A stretch of DNA of 35,033 nucleotides from Actinomycetales bacterium UBA1416. GTDB lineage: Bacteria > Actinomycetota > Actinomycetes > Actinomycetales > Actinomycetaceae. Position numbers and translations under genes: made by a program. The DNA is taken from NCBI GenBank assembly GCA_002304945.1, contig DBPQ01000024.1, forward strand, positions 1 to 35,033, read 5' to 3'. Below, piece by piece: positions 23,256 through 30,407 of this stretch; positions within the stretch are counted from its first letter, which is position 1; each line of letters opens with the position of its first letter. A model generated the notes under the pieces. That model was given only the letters and a program-made list of their open reading frames with translations. It did not search any database and was not told where the DNA came from.

Positions 23256-25555
23256 CCGAACCTGTCACCACGCTCCCCGCGCTGGCGGAGGTGGACCTGC
23301 AGGTCGAGGGCATGACGTGCGCCTCGTGCGTGGCGCGCGTCGAGAAGCGCCTGAACAAGCTCCCGGGCGTGCAGGCCACCGTCAACCTCGCCACCGAGTC
23401 CGCTCACGTGGTCCTCACCGAGGACGTCGACGACGCCGCGCTCGAGGCCGCCCTCGTCGCCGCCGGGTACGGGGGCCGGGTCACGAGCCGCCAGGTGGAG
23501 GGCGAGGAGGAGCCCACCGAGCACGCCGCGCCCGACGGCGCCGACACCTCCGACCCCTCGGCCACCCGCGCCGCGGATCTCCGCCGCCGGCTCATCGTCT
23601 CCGCGGTCCTCACCGCCCCGGTGATGCTGCTCTCGATGGTGCCGCCGCTCCAGTTCACGGGCTGGCAGTGGCTGGTCGCGGCGCTCACACTGCCCGTGGT
23701 GACGTGGGGCGCGTGGCCCTTCCACCGCGCAGCCTTCAACTCCGCCCGCCACGGCTCCTCCACCATGGACACCCTCGTCTCGCTGGGCGTGACCGCCGCG
23801 AGCCTCTGGTCACTGTGGGCGCTGCTGCTCGGCGGGGCCGGCGAACTCGGCATGCGCATGGAGGTGTCCCTGCTCCCCCGCGCCTCCGAGCCCGGGATGC
23901 ACCCGGAGCTGTACTTCGAGGTGGCCGCCGTGGTCACCACCTTCCTCCTCGCGGGCCGGTACGCCGAGTCCCGCTCGCGGCGCCGCGCCGGCGACGCGCT
24001 GCGTTCCCTCCTCTCCCTGGGCGCGAAGGATGCCGCCCGCCTCGAGCCCGGCCCCGACGGCACGCGCCACGAGGTCCGCGTCCCCATCACCGAGCTGCGC
24101 ATGGGCGACGAGTTCGTGGTGCGCCCGGGCGAGAAGATCGCCACGGACGGCCGGGTGGTTGCCGGGGAGTCCGCCGTGGACACCTCCCTGCTGACCGGCG
24201 AGCCCGTCCCCGTGGAGGTGGCCCCCGGCGACGACGTCACCGGCGCCACCGTCAACACCTCCGGCGTGCTCACCGTGCGCGCCACCCGCGTGGGTTCCCA
24301 GACCGCGCTCGCCCAGATCGGCCGCATGGTCACCCAGGCGCAGACCGGCAAGGCCCCCGTGCAGCGCCTCGCGGACCGCATCTCCGCCGTGTTCGTGCCC
24401 ATCGTGATCGTGCTGGCGATCGGCACGTTCGCCACGTGGCTGCTGCTCGGCAACCCGCTGCAGGCGGCGTTCACCGCCGCGGTCGCGGTGCTGATCATCG
24501 CGTGCCCGTGCGCACTCGGCCTCGCCACGCCCACCGCCCTCCTCGTGGGCACCGGGCGCGCCGCCCAGCTCGGCATCCTCATCAAGGGCCCGGAGATCCT
24601 CGAATCCACCCGCCGCGTCGACACCATGGTCCTCGACAAGACCGGCACCCTGACCACCGGCCGCATGACCGTCTCCGAGGTCCTGCCCCTGGCCGGCGTC
24701 CGAGCCGCGGACGTCACGCGCCTCGCCGGCGCCGCGGAGGCCGGGTCCGAGCACCCGATCGCGCAGGCCATCGTGGCGAGCGCCCGCGAGTCCGGCCCGC
24801 TCCCGGAGGCCACCGGCTTCCGCACCTCTGCGGGCCTGGGGGTGACCGCGACCGTCGAGGGGCTCGAGGTCGCCGTCGGGCGGCTCGCCTTCCTCGCCGA
24901 GCGCGGCCTTGCGACGGCCGGCGCGGACGAAGCCGTCGCACGCGCCGCGGCGGACGGCGGCACCGCCGTCGCCGTCGGGTGGGACGGGGCGGTGCGCGGC
25001 GTGATCGTGGTGCGGGACGCCCCGAAGGCCGACGCCGGCGACGCCGTGCGCGAGATCCGCGCCCTTGGCATCGAGCCGGTGCTCCTCACGGGTGACGCGC
25101 CCGCCGCGGCCCACCGCATCGCGGGCGAGCTCGGCATCGACCGGGTTCACGCGGGCGTGCTGCCCGGCGGGAAGCGGGACGTTGTGGCCGCCCTCCAGGA
25201 GGAGGGCCGCGTGGTGGCCATGGTGGGCGACGGCGTCAACGACGCCGCGGCCCTCGCCCAGGCCGGGGCGCGTGGGCTGGGGATCGCCATGGGCACCGGG
25301 ACCGACGTGGCCATCGAGGCCTCGGACATCACCGTGCTCGGTGGGGACGTGCACCGCATCCCCACGGCGATCCGCGTCTCCCGCCAGACGTTGGCGATCA
25401 TCAAGCAGAACCTGTTCTGGGCGTTCGCCTACAACGTGGCCGCGATCCCGCTCGCCGCGCTGGGCCTGCTGAACCCGATGATCGCGGGCGCCGCGATGGC
25501 GGCCTCCAGCGTCATCGTGGTGAGCAACTCGCTCCGGCTGCGCCGCGCGGGCTGA
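23252..25555 (+). CDS. copA: Cu(I)-exporting P1B-type ATPase
   Basis: 767 aa. It pumps Cu(I) out of the cytoplasm using ATP. It has one N-terminal metal-binding domain (GMTCASC, Cys23 and Cys26), an acidic linker (about 85-110), about eight membrane spans, the actuator TGE at 315-317, the transmembrane copper site CPC at 418-420, the phosphorylated Asp462 in DKTGT, the SEHPIA motif of the nucleotide domain, and GDGVND at 659-664. NxxxxxxxL and MxxSS-type motifs in the last spans (AYNVAAIPLAALG, AMAASSVIVVSNSLRL) match P1B-1 copper pumps. Third gene of csoR-copZ-copA. Its stop is 8 bases from the convergent gamma-glutamyltransferase gene. Confidence 0.96.
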   Translation: MTEPVTTLPALAEVDLQVEGMTCASCVARVEKRLNKLPGVQATVNLATESAHVVLTEDVDDAALEAALVAAGYGGRVTSRQVEGEEEPTEHAAPDGADTSDPSATRAADLRRRLIVSAVLTAPVMLLSMVPPLQFTGWQWLVAALTLPVVTWGAWPFHRAAFNSARHGSSTMDTLVSLGVTAASLWSLWALLLGGAGELGMRMEVSLLPRASEPGMHPELYFEVAAVVTTFLLAGRYAESRSRRRAGDALRSLLSLGAKDAARLEPGPDGTRHEVRVPITELRMGDEFVVRPGEKIATDGRVVAGESAVDTSLLTGEPVPVEVAPGDDVTGATVNTSGVLTVRATRVGSQTALAQIGRMVTQAQTGKAPVQRLADRISAVFVPIVIVLAIGTFATWLLLGNPLQAAFTAAVAVLIIACPCALGLATPTALLVGTGRAAQLGILIKGPEILESTRRVDTMVLDKTGTLTTGRMTVSEVLPLAGVRAADVTRLAGAAEAGSEHPIAQAIVASARESGPLPEATGFRTSAGLGVTATVEGLEVAVGRLAFLAERGLATAGADEAVARAAADGGTAVAVGWDGAVRGVIVVRDAPKADAGDAVREIRALGIEPVLLTGDAPAAAHRIAGELGIDRVHAGVLPGGKRDVVAALQEEGRVVAMVGDGVNDAAALAQAGARGLGIAMGTGTDVAIEASDITVLGGDVHRIPTAIRVSRQTLAIIKQNLFWAFAYNVAAIPLAALGLLNPMIAGAAMAASSVIVVSNSLRLRRAG

Positions 25556-25563
25556 GGGGCCCC

Positions 25564-27171
25564 CTACCAGCCCAGGACGGCGCCGTCGGCGCGGGGCTCG
25601 GTCCCGCCCACGTAGGTCCCGTTCCCCAGCCGCCAGATCGCCTGCCCGCGGCCAACATGGCCCGCGGTGGGCGCGAGGGCGACCTCGTGGCCACGCAGCG
25701 CGAGCCCGTCGAACACCTCCTGGCCGGCGGCGGGCTCGATCAGCACCTGCCGCCCCTCAGTCCAGATCCACCGGGACTGGTCGAGGGCGGCTTGGGGGTC
25801 CAGGCCATGGTCCACGGTGTCCATGACCACCTGAACGTGCCCCTGCGCCTGCATGTGCCCACCCATGACGCCGAACGGACCCACCGCCTCGCCGCCCCGG
25901 GTCAGGAACCCGGGGATGATCGTGTGGAAGGGCCGTTTCCCGGGCGCCAGCTCGTTGGGGTGACCGGGCTCGAGGGAGAAGCCGTGGCCGCGGTTCTGCA
26001 GCGCGATCCCCGTGCCCGGGACGACAACGTGCGAGCCGAAGCCGTGGAAGTTGGACTGGATGAAGCTGACCATCATCCCGTTCCGGTCCGCGGCGCAGAG
26101 GTAGACGGTGTCCGAGCCGCGCGGGTTGCCCGGCTCGGGATCGATGGCCCGGTAGCCGAGGAGCCGGCGCCGGCGCGCCGCGTACTCCTTGGACAGCAGC
26201 TCGGCGGTGGGGACCTCCACCCGGGCCGGGTCCGCGACGTGCCGGTGCGCATCCGTGAGCGAGAGCTTCAGTGCCTCGATCCCGAGGTGGAAGGCCTGTA
26301 CGGACACGGGCCGCAGCGCTGCGATGTCCTCGTGCTCCAGGATGTTGAGCGCCATGAGCGCGGCGATGCCCTGCCCGTTGGGGGGGATCTCCCAGACGTC
26401 GTAGCCCCGATAGTCCGTGGAGATCGGCTCCACCCACTCGCTCGCGTGGCCCACGAGGTCCGCGGCGGTGAGGTGCCCGCCGGTGCGCGCCGCGTGCGCC
26501 ACGATCCGCTCCGCCAGGTCCCCCTCGTAGAAGGAGTCCGCCCGCGTGGCCGCGATCTCCCGCAGGGTGGCCGCGTGGCCCGGGGACCGCCACTGCTCAC
26601 CCACGGCCGGGGCGGCGCCGTCGGGCGCGAAGACGCGGAGGAACTCGTCGAAGGGCTCGCCGGCCAGGCCCGCGTGCGCGCGCTCCACGCCGCCGCGCCA
26701 GCCCCACGCCACCACCGGGGAGACGGGGAAGCCCTCCTCGGCGTAGGTGGCGGCGGGCTCCAGGAGGCGGCCGAACGGCAGGCGGCCGAAGCGGGCGTGG
26801 AGGTCCGCCCATGCACGCGGCGTGCCGGGCACGGTGACGGCGTCCCAGCCGTGCAGGGGGACAGTGGCGTGGCCGGCGTCGCGGAGCCGGTCCGCCGTCA
26901 GCGACGACGGCGCCCGCCCGGACCCGTTGAGGCCGTGCAGTCGGGCCCCGTCCCAGACCAGGGCGAAGGCGTCCGACCCAATGCCGTTGGAACACGGCTC
27001 CACCACGGTGAGGCACGCCGCCATGGCGATCGCGGCGTCTGCGGCACTCCCCCCGTCCTGCAGCACGCGTAGGCCTGCGGCCGCGGCCAGCGGCTGGGAG
27101 GTGGCCACCATCCCGTTCGCGGCGAGGAGGGGCTGGTGGCGGCCGGGCTCGGCGAGGGTGGACAGGTCCAT
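25564..27171 (-). CDS. Gamma-glutamyltransferase family protein (YwrD-like)
   Basis: 535 aa Ntn-hydrolase proenzyme. Self-cleavage should occur before Thr355 in GNPRGSDTVYLCAADRNG, which then becomes the N-terminal nucleophile; after it come QSNFHGFGS and a family-typical GRxPFHTIIPGF segment. The large-subunit half has MVATSQPLAAAAGLRVLQDG and VEPCSNGIGSDAFALVWDG. These enzymes hydrolyse or transfer gamma-glutamyl groups from glutathione, or act as acylases. No signal peptide is visible, unlike periplasmic Ggt, so this is probably the cytoplasmic YwrD-type branch. The upstream context of ATG 27171 has no good Shine-Dalgarno, so the start is less certain than the rest. Confidence 0.92.
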   Translation of the reverse strand: MDLSTLAEPGRHQPLLAANGMVATSQPLAAAAGLRVLQDGGSAADAAIAMAACLTVVEPCSNGIGSDAFALVWDGARLHGLNGSGRAPSSLTADRLRDAGHATVPLHGWDAVTVPGTPRAWADLHARFGRLPFGRLLEPAATYAEEGFPVSPVVAWGWRGGVERAHAGLAGEPFDEFLRVFAPDGAAPAVGEQWRSPGHAATLREIAATRADSFYEGDLAERIVAHAARTGGHLTAADLVGHASEWVEPISTDYRGYDVWEIPPNGQGIAALMALNILEHEDIAALRPVSVQAFHLGIEALKLSLTDAHRHVADPARVEVPTAELLSKEYAARRRRLLGYRAIDPEPGNPRGSDTVYLCAADRNGMMVSFIQSNFHGFGSHVVVPGTGIALQNRGHGFSLEPGHPNELAPGKRPFHTIIPGFLTRGGEAVGPFGVMGGHMQAQGHVQVVMDTVDHGLDPQAALDQSRWIWTEGRQVLIEPAAGQEVFDGLALRGHEVALAPTAGHVGRGQAIWRLGNGTYVGGTEPRADGAVLGW

Positions 27172-27238
27172 GGATCCGAGCCTGCCACGCCGGGACGGTG
27201 CGGACGACGGCTGTCGCGCCTCGGTGAACGGCGCGGGC

Positions 27239-27748
27239 CTAGGGCCGGCGCGCCAGGTCCCGCAGGTGCTCGACGATCCTGTCCAGCCCCGCCTCGAGGG
27301 CGGCGAGCGTGTCCACGAAGTCCTGGTGGCCGCCGTACCACGGGTCGGGGATGTCGAGGTCCCGGAGGCAGGAGTTGTCAGCGCTCCGGGGCGCGGCCGG
27401 ATCGAACTCCCGCCACATCCGCAGGTGGGACGGGTCCGTCCCGTCCCGGTCGGCCCGCCGGTGCAGCGCGCTGAGGTGCTGGGAGGTCATGGCGAGCACG
27501 AGGTCGTAGCGGTCCAGCTCACCCGCCCGCACCTGGCGGGCACGGTGGTCGTGGACCGGGTAGCCGGCGGAGTCGAGCACCCGCCGCGCCCGCCGGTCGA
27601 TGGGGTTGCCCTCCTCCTCGTCGCTGACGCCCGCGGACTCGACGACGACGTCGATCCCGGCGGCCGTCGCCGCCTCGCGCAGGACGATCTCACCCATGGG
27701 CGAGCGGCAGATGTTGCCGGTGCAGACGACGAGAACTCGGGGGGTCAT
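27239..27748 (-). CDS. Low-molecular-weight protein-tyrosine phosphatase
   Basis: 169 aa. The active-site loop is VCTGNICRSPM, the C-x5-R-S signature with Cys9 and Arg15, and the general acid is Asp135 in IPDPWYGG. Arsenate reductases of this fold lack the DPW arrangement, so phosphatase is favoured. It removes phosphate from tyrosine residues, in other bacteria often on capsule or exopolysaccharide kinases; no kinase is nearby. I start at ATG 27748, where the family N-terminus begins; CACAAT lies six bases upstream (27760-27755), suggesting a leaderless message. It is divergent from the 53-aa gene, with a 16-bp palindrome between them. Confidence 0.93.
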   Translation of the reverse strand: MTPRVLVVCTGNICRSPMGEIVLREAATAAGIDVVVESAGVSDEEEGNPIDRRARRVLDSAGYPVHDHRARQVRAGELDRYDLVLAMTSQHLSALHRRADRDGTDPSHLRMWREFDPAAPRSADNSCLRDLDIPDPWYGGHQDFVDTLAALEAGLDRIVEHLRDLARRP

Positions 27749-27811
27749 GGGTCCATTGTGCCAAGCCGTCCGTGTGCCACCGAATGCTGCCGTCTCAGCT
27801 CGCGAGAATTT

Positions 27812-27827
27812 CTGCAACTAGTTGCAG
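27812..27827. promoter_or_regulatory. 16-bp perfect palindrome between phosphatase and 53-aa genes
   Basis: CTGCAACTAGTTGCAG is its own reverse complement. It lies 64 bp upstream of the phosphatase start and 187 bp upstream of the 53-aa start. It has the look of a MarR- or TetR-type operator for one or both divergent genes; no regulator is adjacent. Confidence 0.5.
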
Positions 27828-27972
27828 CTCTCTGACCTGCGGTGACACAAATAGGTGCGGCGGCCGGGGCCATTTTGGACTGGCATGTGGAGGCGTTGTG
27901 GACGTAGTGTGGAGCCATCCGGACACCCGTTCGGATGCGTCCCTCGGGACGTGACACAGAGCCGTGCAGGGG

Positions 27973-28010
27973 CGCCGGCTGGTGTTCCTGCCGGTGAACG
28001 AAAGGAACAC
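27973..28010 (+). ncRNA. Candidate H-type pseudoknot burying a Shine-Dalgarno
   Basis: Stem 1 pairs 27973-27979 (CGCCGGC) with 27990-27996 (GCCGGTG), 7 bp with one G-U. Stem 2 pairs 27982-27989 (GTGTTCCT) with 28003-28010 (AGGAACAC), 8 perfect bp. The stems interlock: loop 1 is 2 bases, there is no base between the stems, and loop 3 is the A-rich AACGAA (27997-28002). This is the ideal geometry of an H-type pseudoknot. Stem 2 contains the GGAA of the Shine-Dalgarno of the 53-aa gene, so folding would block translation. This was derived by hand, not by software. Confidence 0.5.
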
Positions 28011-28013
28011 AAC

Positions 28014-28175
28014 ATGTCCATCAACACCCTGCTGGATTCCCCGGCCACCTCGATCCTGTACGACAACCACCTGTCGGACGACATGGCGGAGCGGATCGAG
28101 GCCTACAACCGGACGACAACCATCACCTTCACTGACTGGATGGCCGAGATCTTCGCGCGCCGCACCGAGCGCTGA
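28014..28175 (+). CDS. 53-aa protein of unknown function
   Basis: 53 aa, acidic middle, basic C-terminus; not recognised. The sequence starts MSINTLLDSPATSILYDNHL and ends WMAEIFARRTER; it looks mostly helical with no cysteine, signal peptide or membrane span. All but three codons end in G or C, the pattern of a real gene here. AAAGGAA lies six bases before ATG 28014, but the same bases can be sealed in a pseudoknot. A perfect intrinsic terminator follows 35 bases after the stop, so this is a single-gene transcript with its own leader. It lies between a phosphatase gene and nrdF. A regulatory or stress-response small protein is possible, but nothing in it proves a role. Confidence 0.78.
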   Translation: MSINTLLDSPATSILYDNHLSDDMAERIEAYNRTTTITFTDWMAEIFARRTER

Positions 28176-28210
28176 GGAAGCGGGACACTCCACACAGACA
28201 GTGAGGTCTC

Positions 28211-28238
28211 GCGCCGTCAATGATGACGGCGCTTTTTT
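28211..28238 (+). terminator. Intrinsic terminator of the 53-aa gene
   Basis: GCGCCGTCA-ATGA-TGACGGCGC followed by six T: perfect 9-bp stem, tetraloop, U-tract. It is the only textbook rho-independent terminator with a U-tract I see in the window. The T-run is on the plus strand only, so it serves the rightward gene and not nrdF. Confidence 0.92.
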
Positions 28239-28245
28239 CTTGCCC

Positions 28246-29223
28246 TCAGAACTCCCAGTCGTCGTCCGTGGTGCTCTCGGCCTTCCCGATCACGTAGGAG
28301 GAACCAGACCCGGAGAAGAAGTCGTGGTTCTCGTCCGCGTTCGGGGAGAGCGCCGAGAGGATCGCCGGGTTGACCGCCGTCTGGTCCTTGGTGAACAGCG
28401 CCTCGTAGCCCAGGTTCATGAGCGCCTTGTTGGCGTTGTAGCGGAGGAACATCTTCACGTCCTCCGTGAGGCCGAGCCCGTCGTAGAGGTCCTCGGTGTA
28501 GGACTCCTCGTTGTCGTAGAGCTCGAAGAGGAGTTCGAAGGTGTAGTCCTTCAGTTCCTGCTGCCGGGCCGGCGAGGACTTCCGGACGGCCTGCTGGTAC
28601 TTGTAGCCGATGTAGTAGCCGTGGACGGCCTCGTCCCGGATGATGAGGCGGATCAGGTCCGCGGTGTTGGTGAGCTTCGCGTGGCTGGACCAGTACATGG
28701 GGGCGTAGAAGCCCGAGTAGAAGAGGAAGGACTCCAGCATCGTGGAGGCAACCTTCCGCTTCTCCGGGTCATCGCCACGGTAGTAGTCGAGGATGATGCG
28801 GGCCTTGTTCTGCAGCGCCTCGTTCTCCTCGCCCCAGCGGAAGGCCTCGTCGATCTCGCGCGTGGAGATGAGCGTGGAGAAGATCGAGGAGTAGGACTTC
28901 GCGTGCACGGATTCCATGAACGCGATGTTGGTGAGCACTGCCTCCTCATGCTGGGTGACCGCATCCGGAATCAGCGAGACCGCGCCCACCGTGCCCTGCA
29001 CGGTGTCCAGCAGGGTGAGTCCGGTGAACACCCGGGTGGTCATCAGCTTCTCGTGCTCGTTGAGCGTGGCCCAGGACTGGATGTCGTTCGAGAGCGGGAT
29101 CTTCTCCGGCAGCCAGAAGTTCCCGGTGAGGCGGTCCCAGACCTCCTCATCCTTCGGGTCCTCCAGCCGGTTCCAGTTGATGGCCTGGACCGGACCGGTC
29201 AACAGCTTGATCTTCTCGCTCAC
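28246..29223 (-). CDS. nrdF: Class Ib ribonucleotide reductase beta subunit
   Basis: 325 aa, usual NrdF length. It houses the dimetal-tyrosyl radical that starts reduction of ribonucleoside diphosphates in the NrdE subunit. Metal ligands and the radical tyrosine lie in EEAVLTNIAFMESVHAKSY (radical Tyr in the KSYSSIF part) and in IIRDEAVHGYYIGYKYQ. The C-terminus SESTTDDDWEF-like tail (here AESTTDDDWEF) is the NrdE docking peptide. I choose GTG 29223, preceded by GAGGAG, because VSEKIKLLTGPVQAINWNRL is the family N-terminus. nrdH, nrdI and nrdE are not in the window, so here nrdF stands alone on its left side and has no same-strand partner just upstream. Confidence 0.96.
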   Translation of the reverse strand: MSEKIKLLTGPVQAINWNRLEDPKDEEVWDRLTGNFWLPEKIPLSNDIQSWATLNEHEKLMTTRVFTGLTLLDTVQGTVGAVSLIPDAVTQHEEAVLTNIAFMESVHAKSYSSIFSTLISTREIDEAFRWGEENEALQNKARIILDYYRGDDPEKRKVASTMLESFLFYSGFYAPMYWSSHAKLTNTADLIRLIIRDEAVHGYYIGYKYQQAVRKSSPARQQELKDYTFELLFELYDNEESYTEDLYDGLGLTEDVKMFLRYNANKALMNLGYEALFTKDQTAVNPAILSALSPNADENHDFFSGSGSSYVIGKAESTTDDDWEF

Positions 29224-29353
29224 GGTGCTCCTCAGCGGGCTTGCGGGTTGGGGGCGGGCGGCGCAGCCTTCGCCGCCGCGGCTGGGACCATCATCCCATC
29301 CCACCCTGACAAGTTCGAGCCGCGCCCCGCGCGCGGCCTGCCGTTCTCGCCGG

Positions 29354-29359
29354 TACCGT
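29354..29359 (+). promoter_or_regulatory. Leaderless -10 of the LLM oxidoreductase gene
   Basis: TACCGT, seven bases before ATG 29367, with no Shine-Dalgarno. Confidence 0.45.
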
Positions 29360-29366
29360 CCGAAGC

Positions 29367-30395
29367 ATGACACTCCGCATCGGATACCTCGCCGGCTACT
29401 GGGGTTCCCACCCCCCGAAGGGCGTGCCCGAGGTGTTCGCCACCGCCGACAGCCTCGGCCTCGACTCCCTCTGGACCTCCGAGAGCTACGGCTCGGACGC
29501 CTTCACCCCACTGGCGTGGTGGGGCGGGGCGACGTCGCGTGCCCGCCTCGGCACCGCCGTCGCCCAGATCTCGGCCCGCACCCCGACGGCGACGGCGATG
29601 GCCGCCATGACGCTCGACCACCTCTCGGGCGGGCGGTTCGTCCTCGGGCTCGGCGTCTCCGGGCCGCAGGTGGTGGAGGGCTGGTACGGGCAGCGCTTCG
29701 AGCGGCCGCTCGAGCGCACCCGCGAGTACGTGGAGATAATCCGCCGCGTGTTGCGCCGCGAGGGACCGCTCGAGTTCAGCGGACGGCAGTTCACCCTGCC
29801 ACTGGCGACGCCGCAGGCCAAGGCGATCCAGGCGAACCTCCGGCCGCTGCGGGCGAACCTGCCCATCCACCTCGCCGCCCAGGGCCCGAAGAACACCGCC
29901 CTGGCCGCCGAGATCGCCGACGGCTGGCTCCCCGCCTTCTTCTCCCCCCGCCTCGACTCCGAGTACCGCCGCCACCTCGGCGAGGGCTTCGCGAGGCGTC
30001 CCGACGGCGCCCGGCCGGCGGGCGAGTTCGAGGTGAACGTCTCGCTGCCGGTCGCCGTCGGGAGGGACGTGGACAACGCGGCCCGGCTGCTCGCGCCGCA
30101 CGTGGCGCTGTACGTCGGGGGAATGGGCTCGACGGAGGCCAACTTCCACCGCGCCGTGCTCGAACGGTTGGGGCACGAGGACGCCTGCGCCCGGATCGCC
30201 CAGAGGTGGGCGGCGGGCGATCGCGAGGGTGCAGCCGCCGCGGTGCCGGTAGAACTGGTACTGGACGTTGCGCTCGCGGGCAGGCCGGACCAGCTCGCCG
30301 CGCAGGCACGGCGGTTCGAGGGGACAGTGGCGACCGGCCTGCTGCTCCAGACCGACCCGCGGGCGCTCACCGCGGTGGTCGACGCGTTGAGCTAG
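29367..30395 (+). CDS. LLM-class (luciferase-like) F420-dependent oxidoreductase
   Basis: 342 aa TIM-barrel of the bacterial luciferase superfamily. Typical pieces: IGYLAGYWG at the N-terminus, LGLDSLWTSESYGSDAFTPL, AQISARTPTATAMAAMTLDH, GGRFVLGLGVSGPQVVEGWY and RTREYVEIIRRVLRREGPLE. This subgroup in actinobacteria usually uses the deazaflavin F420 rather than FMN; that is inferred from family resemblance. The substrate is unknown. It is divergent from nrdF with 143 bp between starts. ATG 29367 is supported by the family start and the TACCGT hexamer. Confidence 0.92.
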   Translation: MTLRIGYLAGYWGSHPPKGVPEVFATADSLGLDSLWTSESYGSDAFTPLAWWGGATSRARLGTAVAQISARTPTATAMAAMTLDHLSGGRFVLGLGVSGPQVVEGWYGQRFERPLERTREYVEIIRRVLRREGPLEFSGRQFTLPLATPQAKAIQANLRPLRANLPIHLAAQGPKNTALAAEIADGWLPAFFSPRLDSEYRRHLGEGFARRPDGARPAGEFEVNVSLPVAVGRDVDNAARLLAPHVALYVGGMGSTEANFHRAVLERLGHEDACARIAQRWAAGDREGAAAAVPVELVLDVALAGRPDQLAAQARRFEGTVATGLLLQTDPRALTAVVDALS

Positions 30396-30407
30396 CGACG
30401 AGCACCC

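Larger units (their letters stand above)
27749..28013. promoter_or_regulatory. Divergent intergenic region and structured leader of the 53-aa gene
   Basis: 265 bp without a gene and locally less GC-rich than its surroundings. Contents from left to right: CACAAT of the phosphatase gene (27755-27760), a 16-bp palindrome (27812-27827), a stretch with two copies of GTGACACA (27842 and 27951), small stems at 27919-27935 and 27938-27951, and the pseudoknot at 27973-28010. A promoter for the 53-aa gene is not certain; TAGTGT at 27905-27910 is one possible -10. Confidence 0.55.

Noticed and set aside
29224..29373. 50-residue N-terminal extension of NrdF
   Set aside because: Arg-rich, unlike any NrdF, and overlapping the divergent oxidoreductase start; GTG 29223 has GAGGAG and the family N-terminus.
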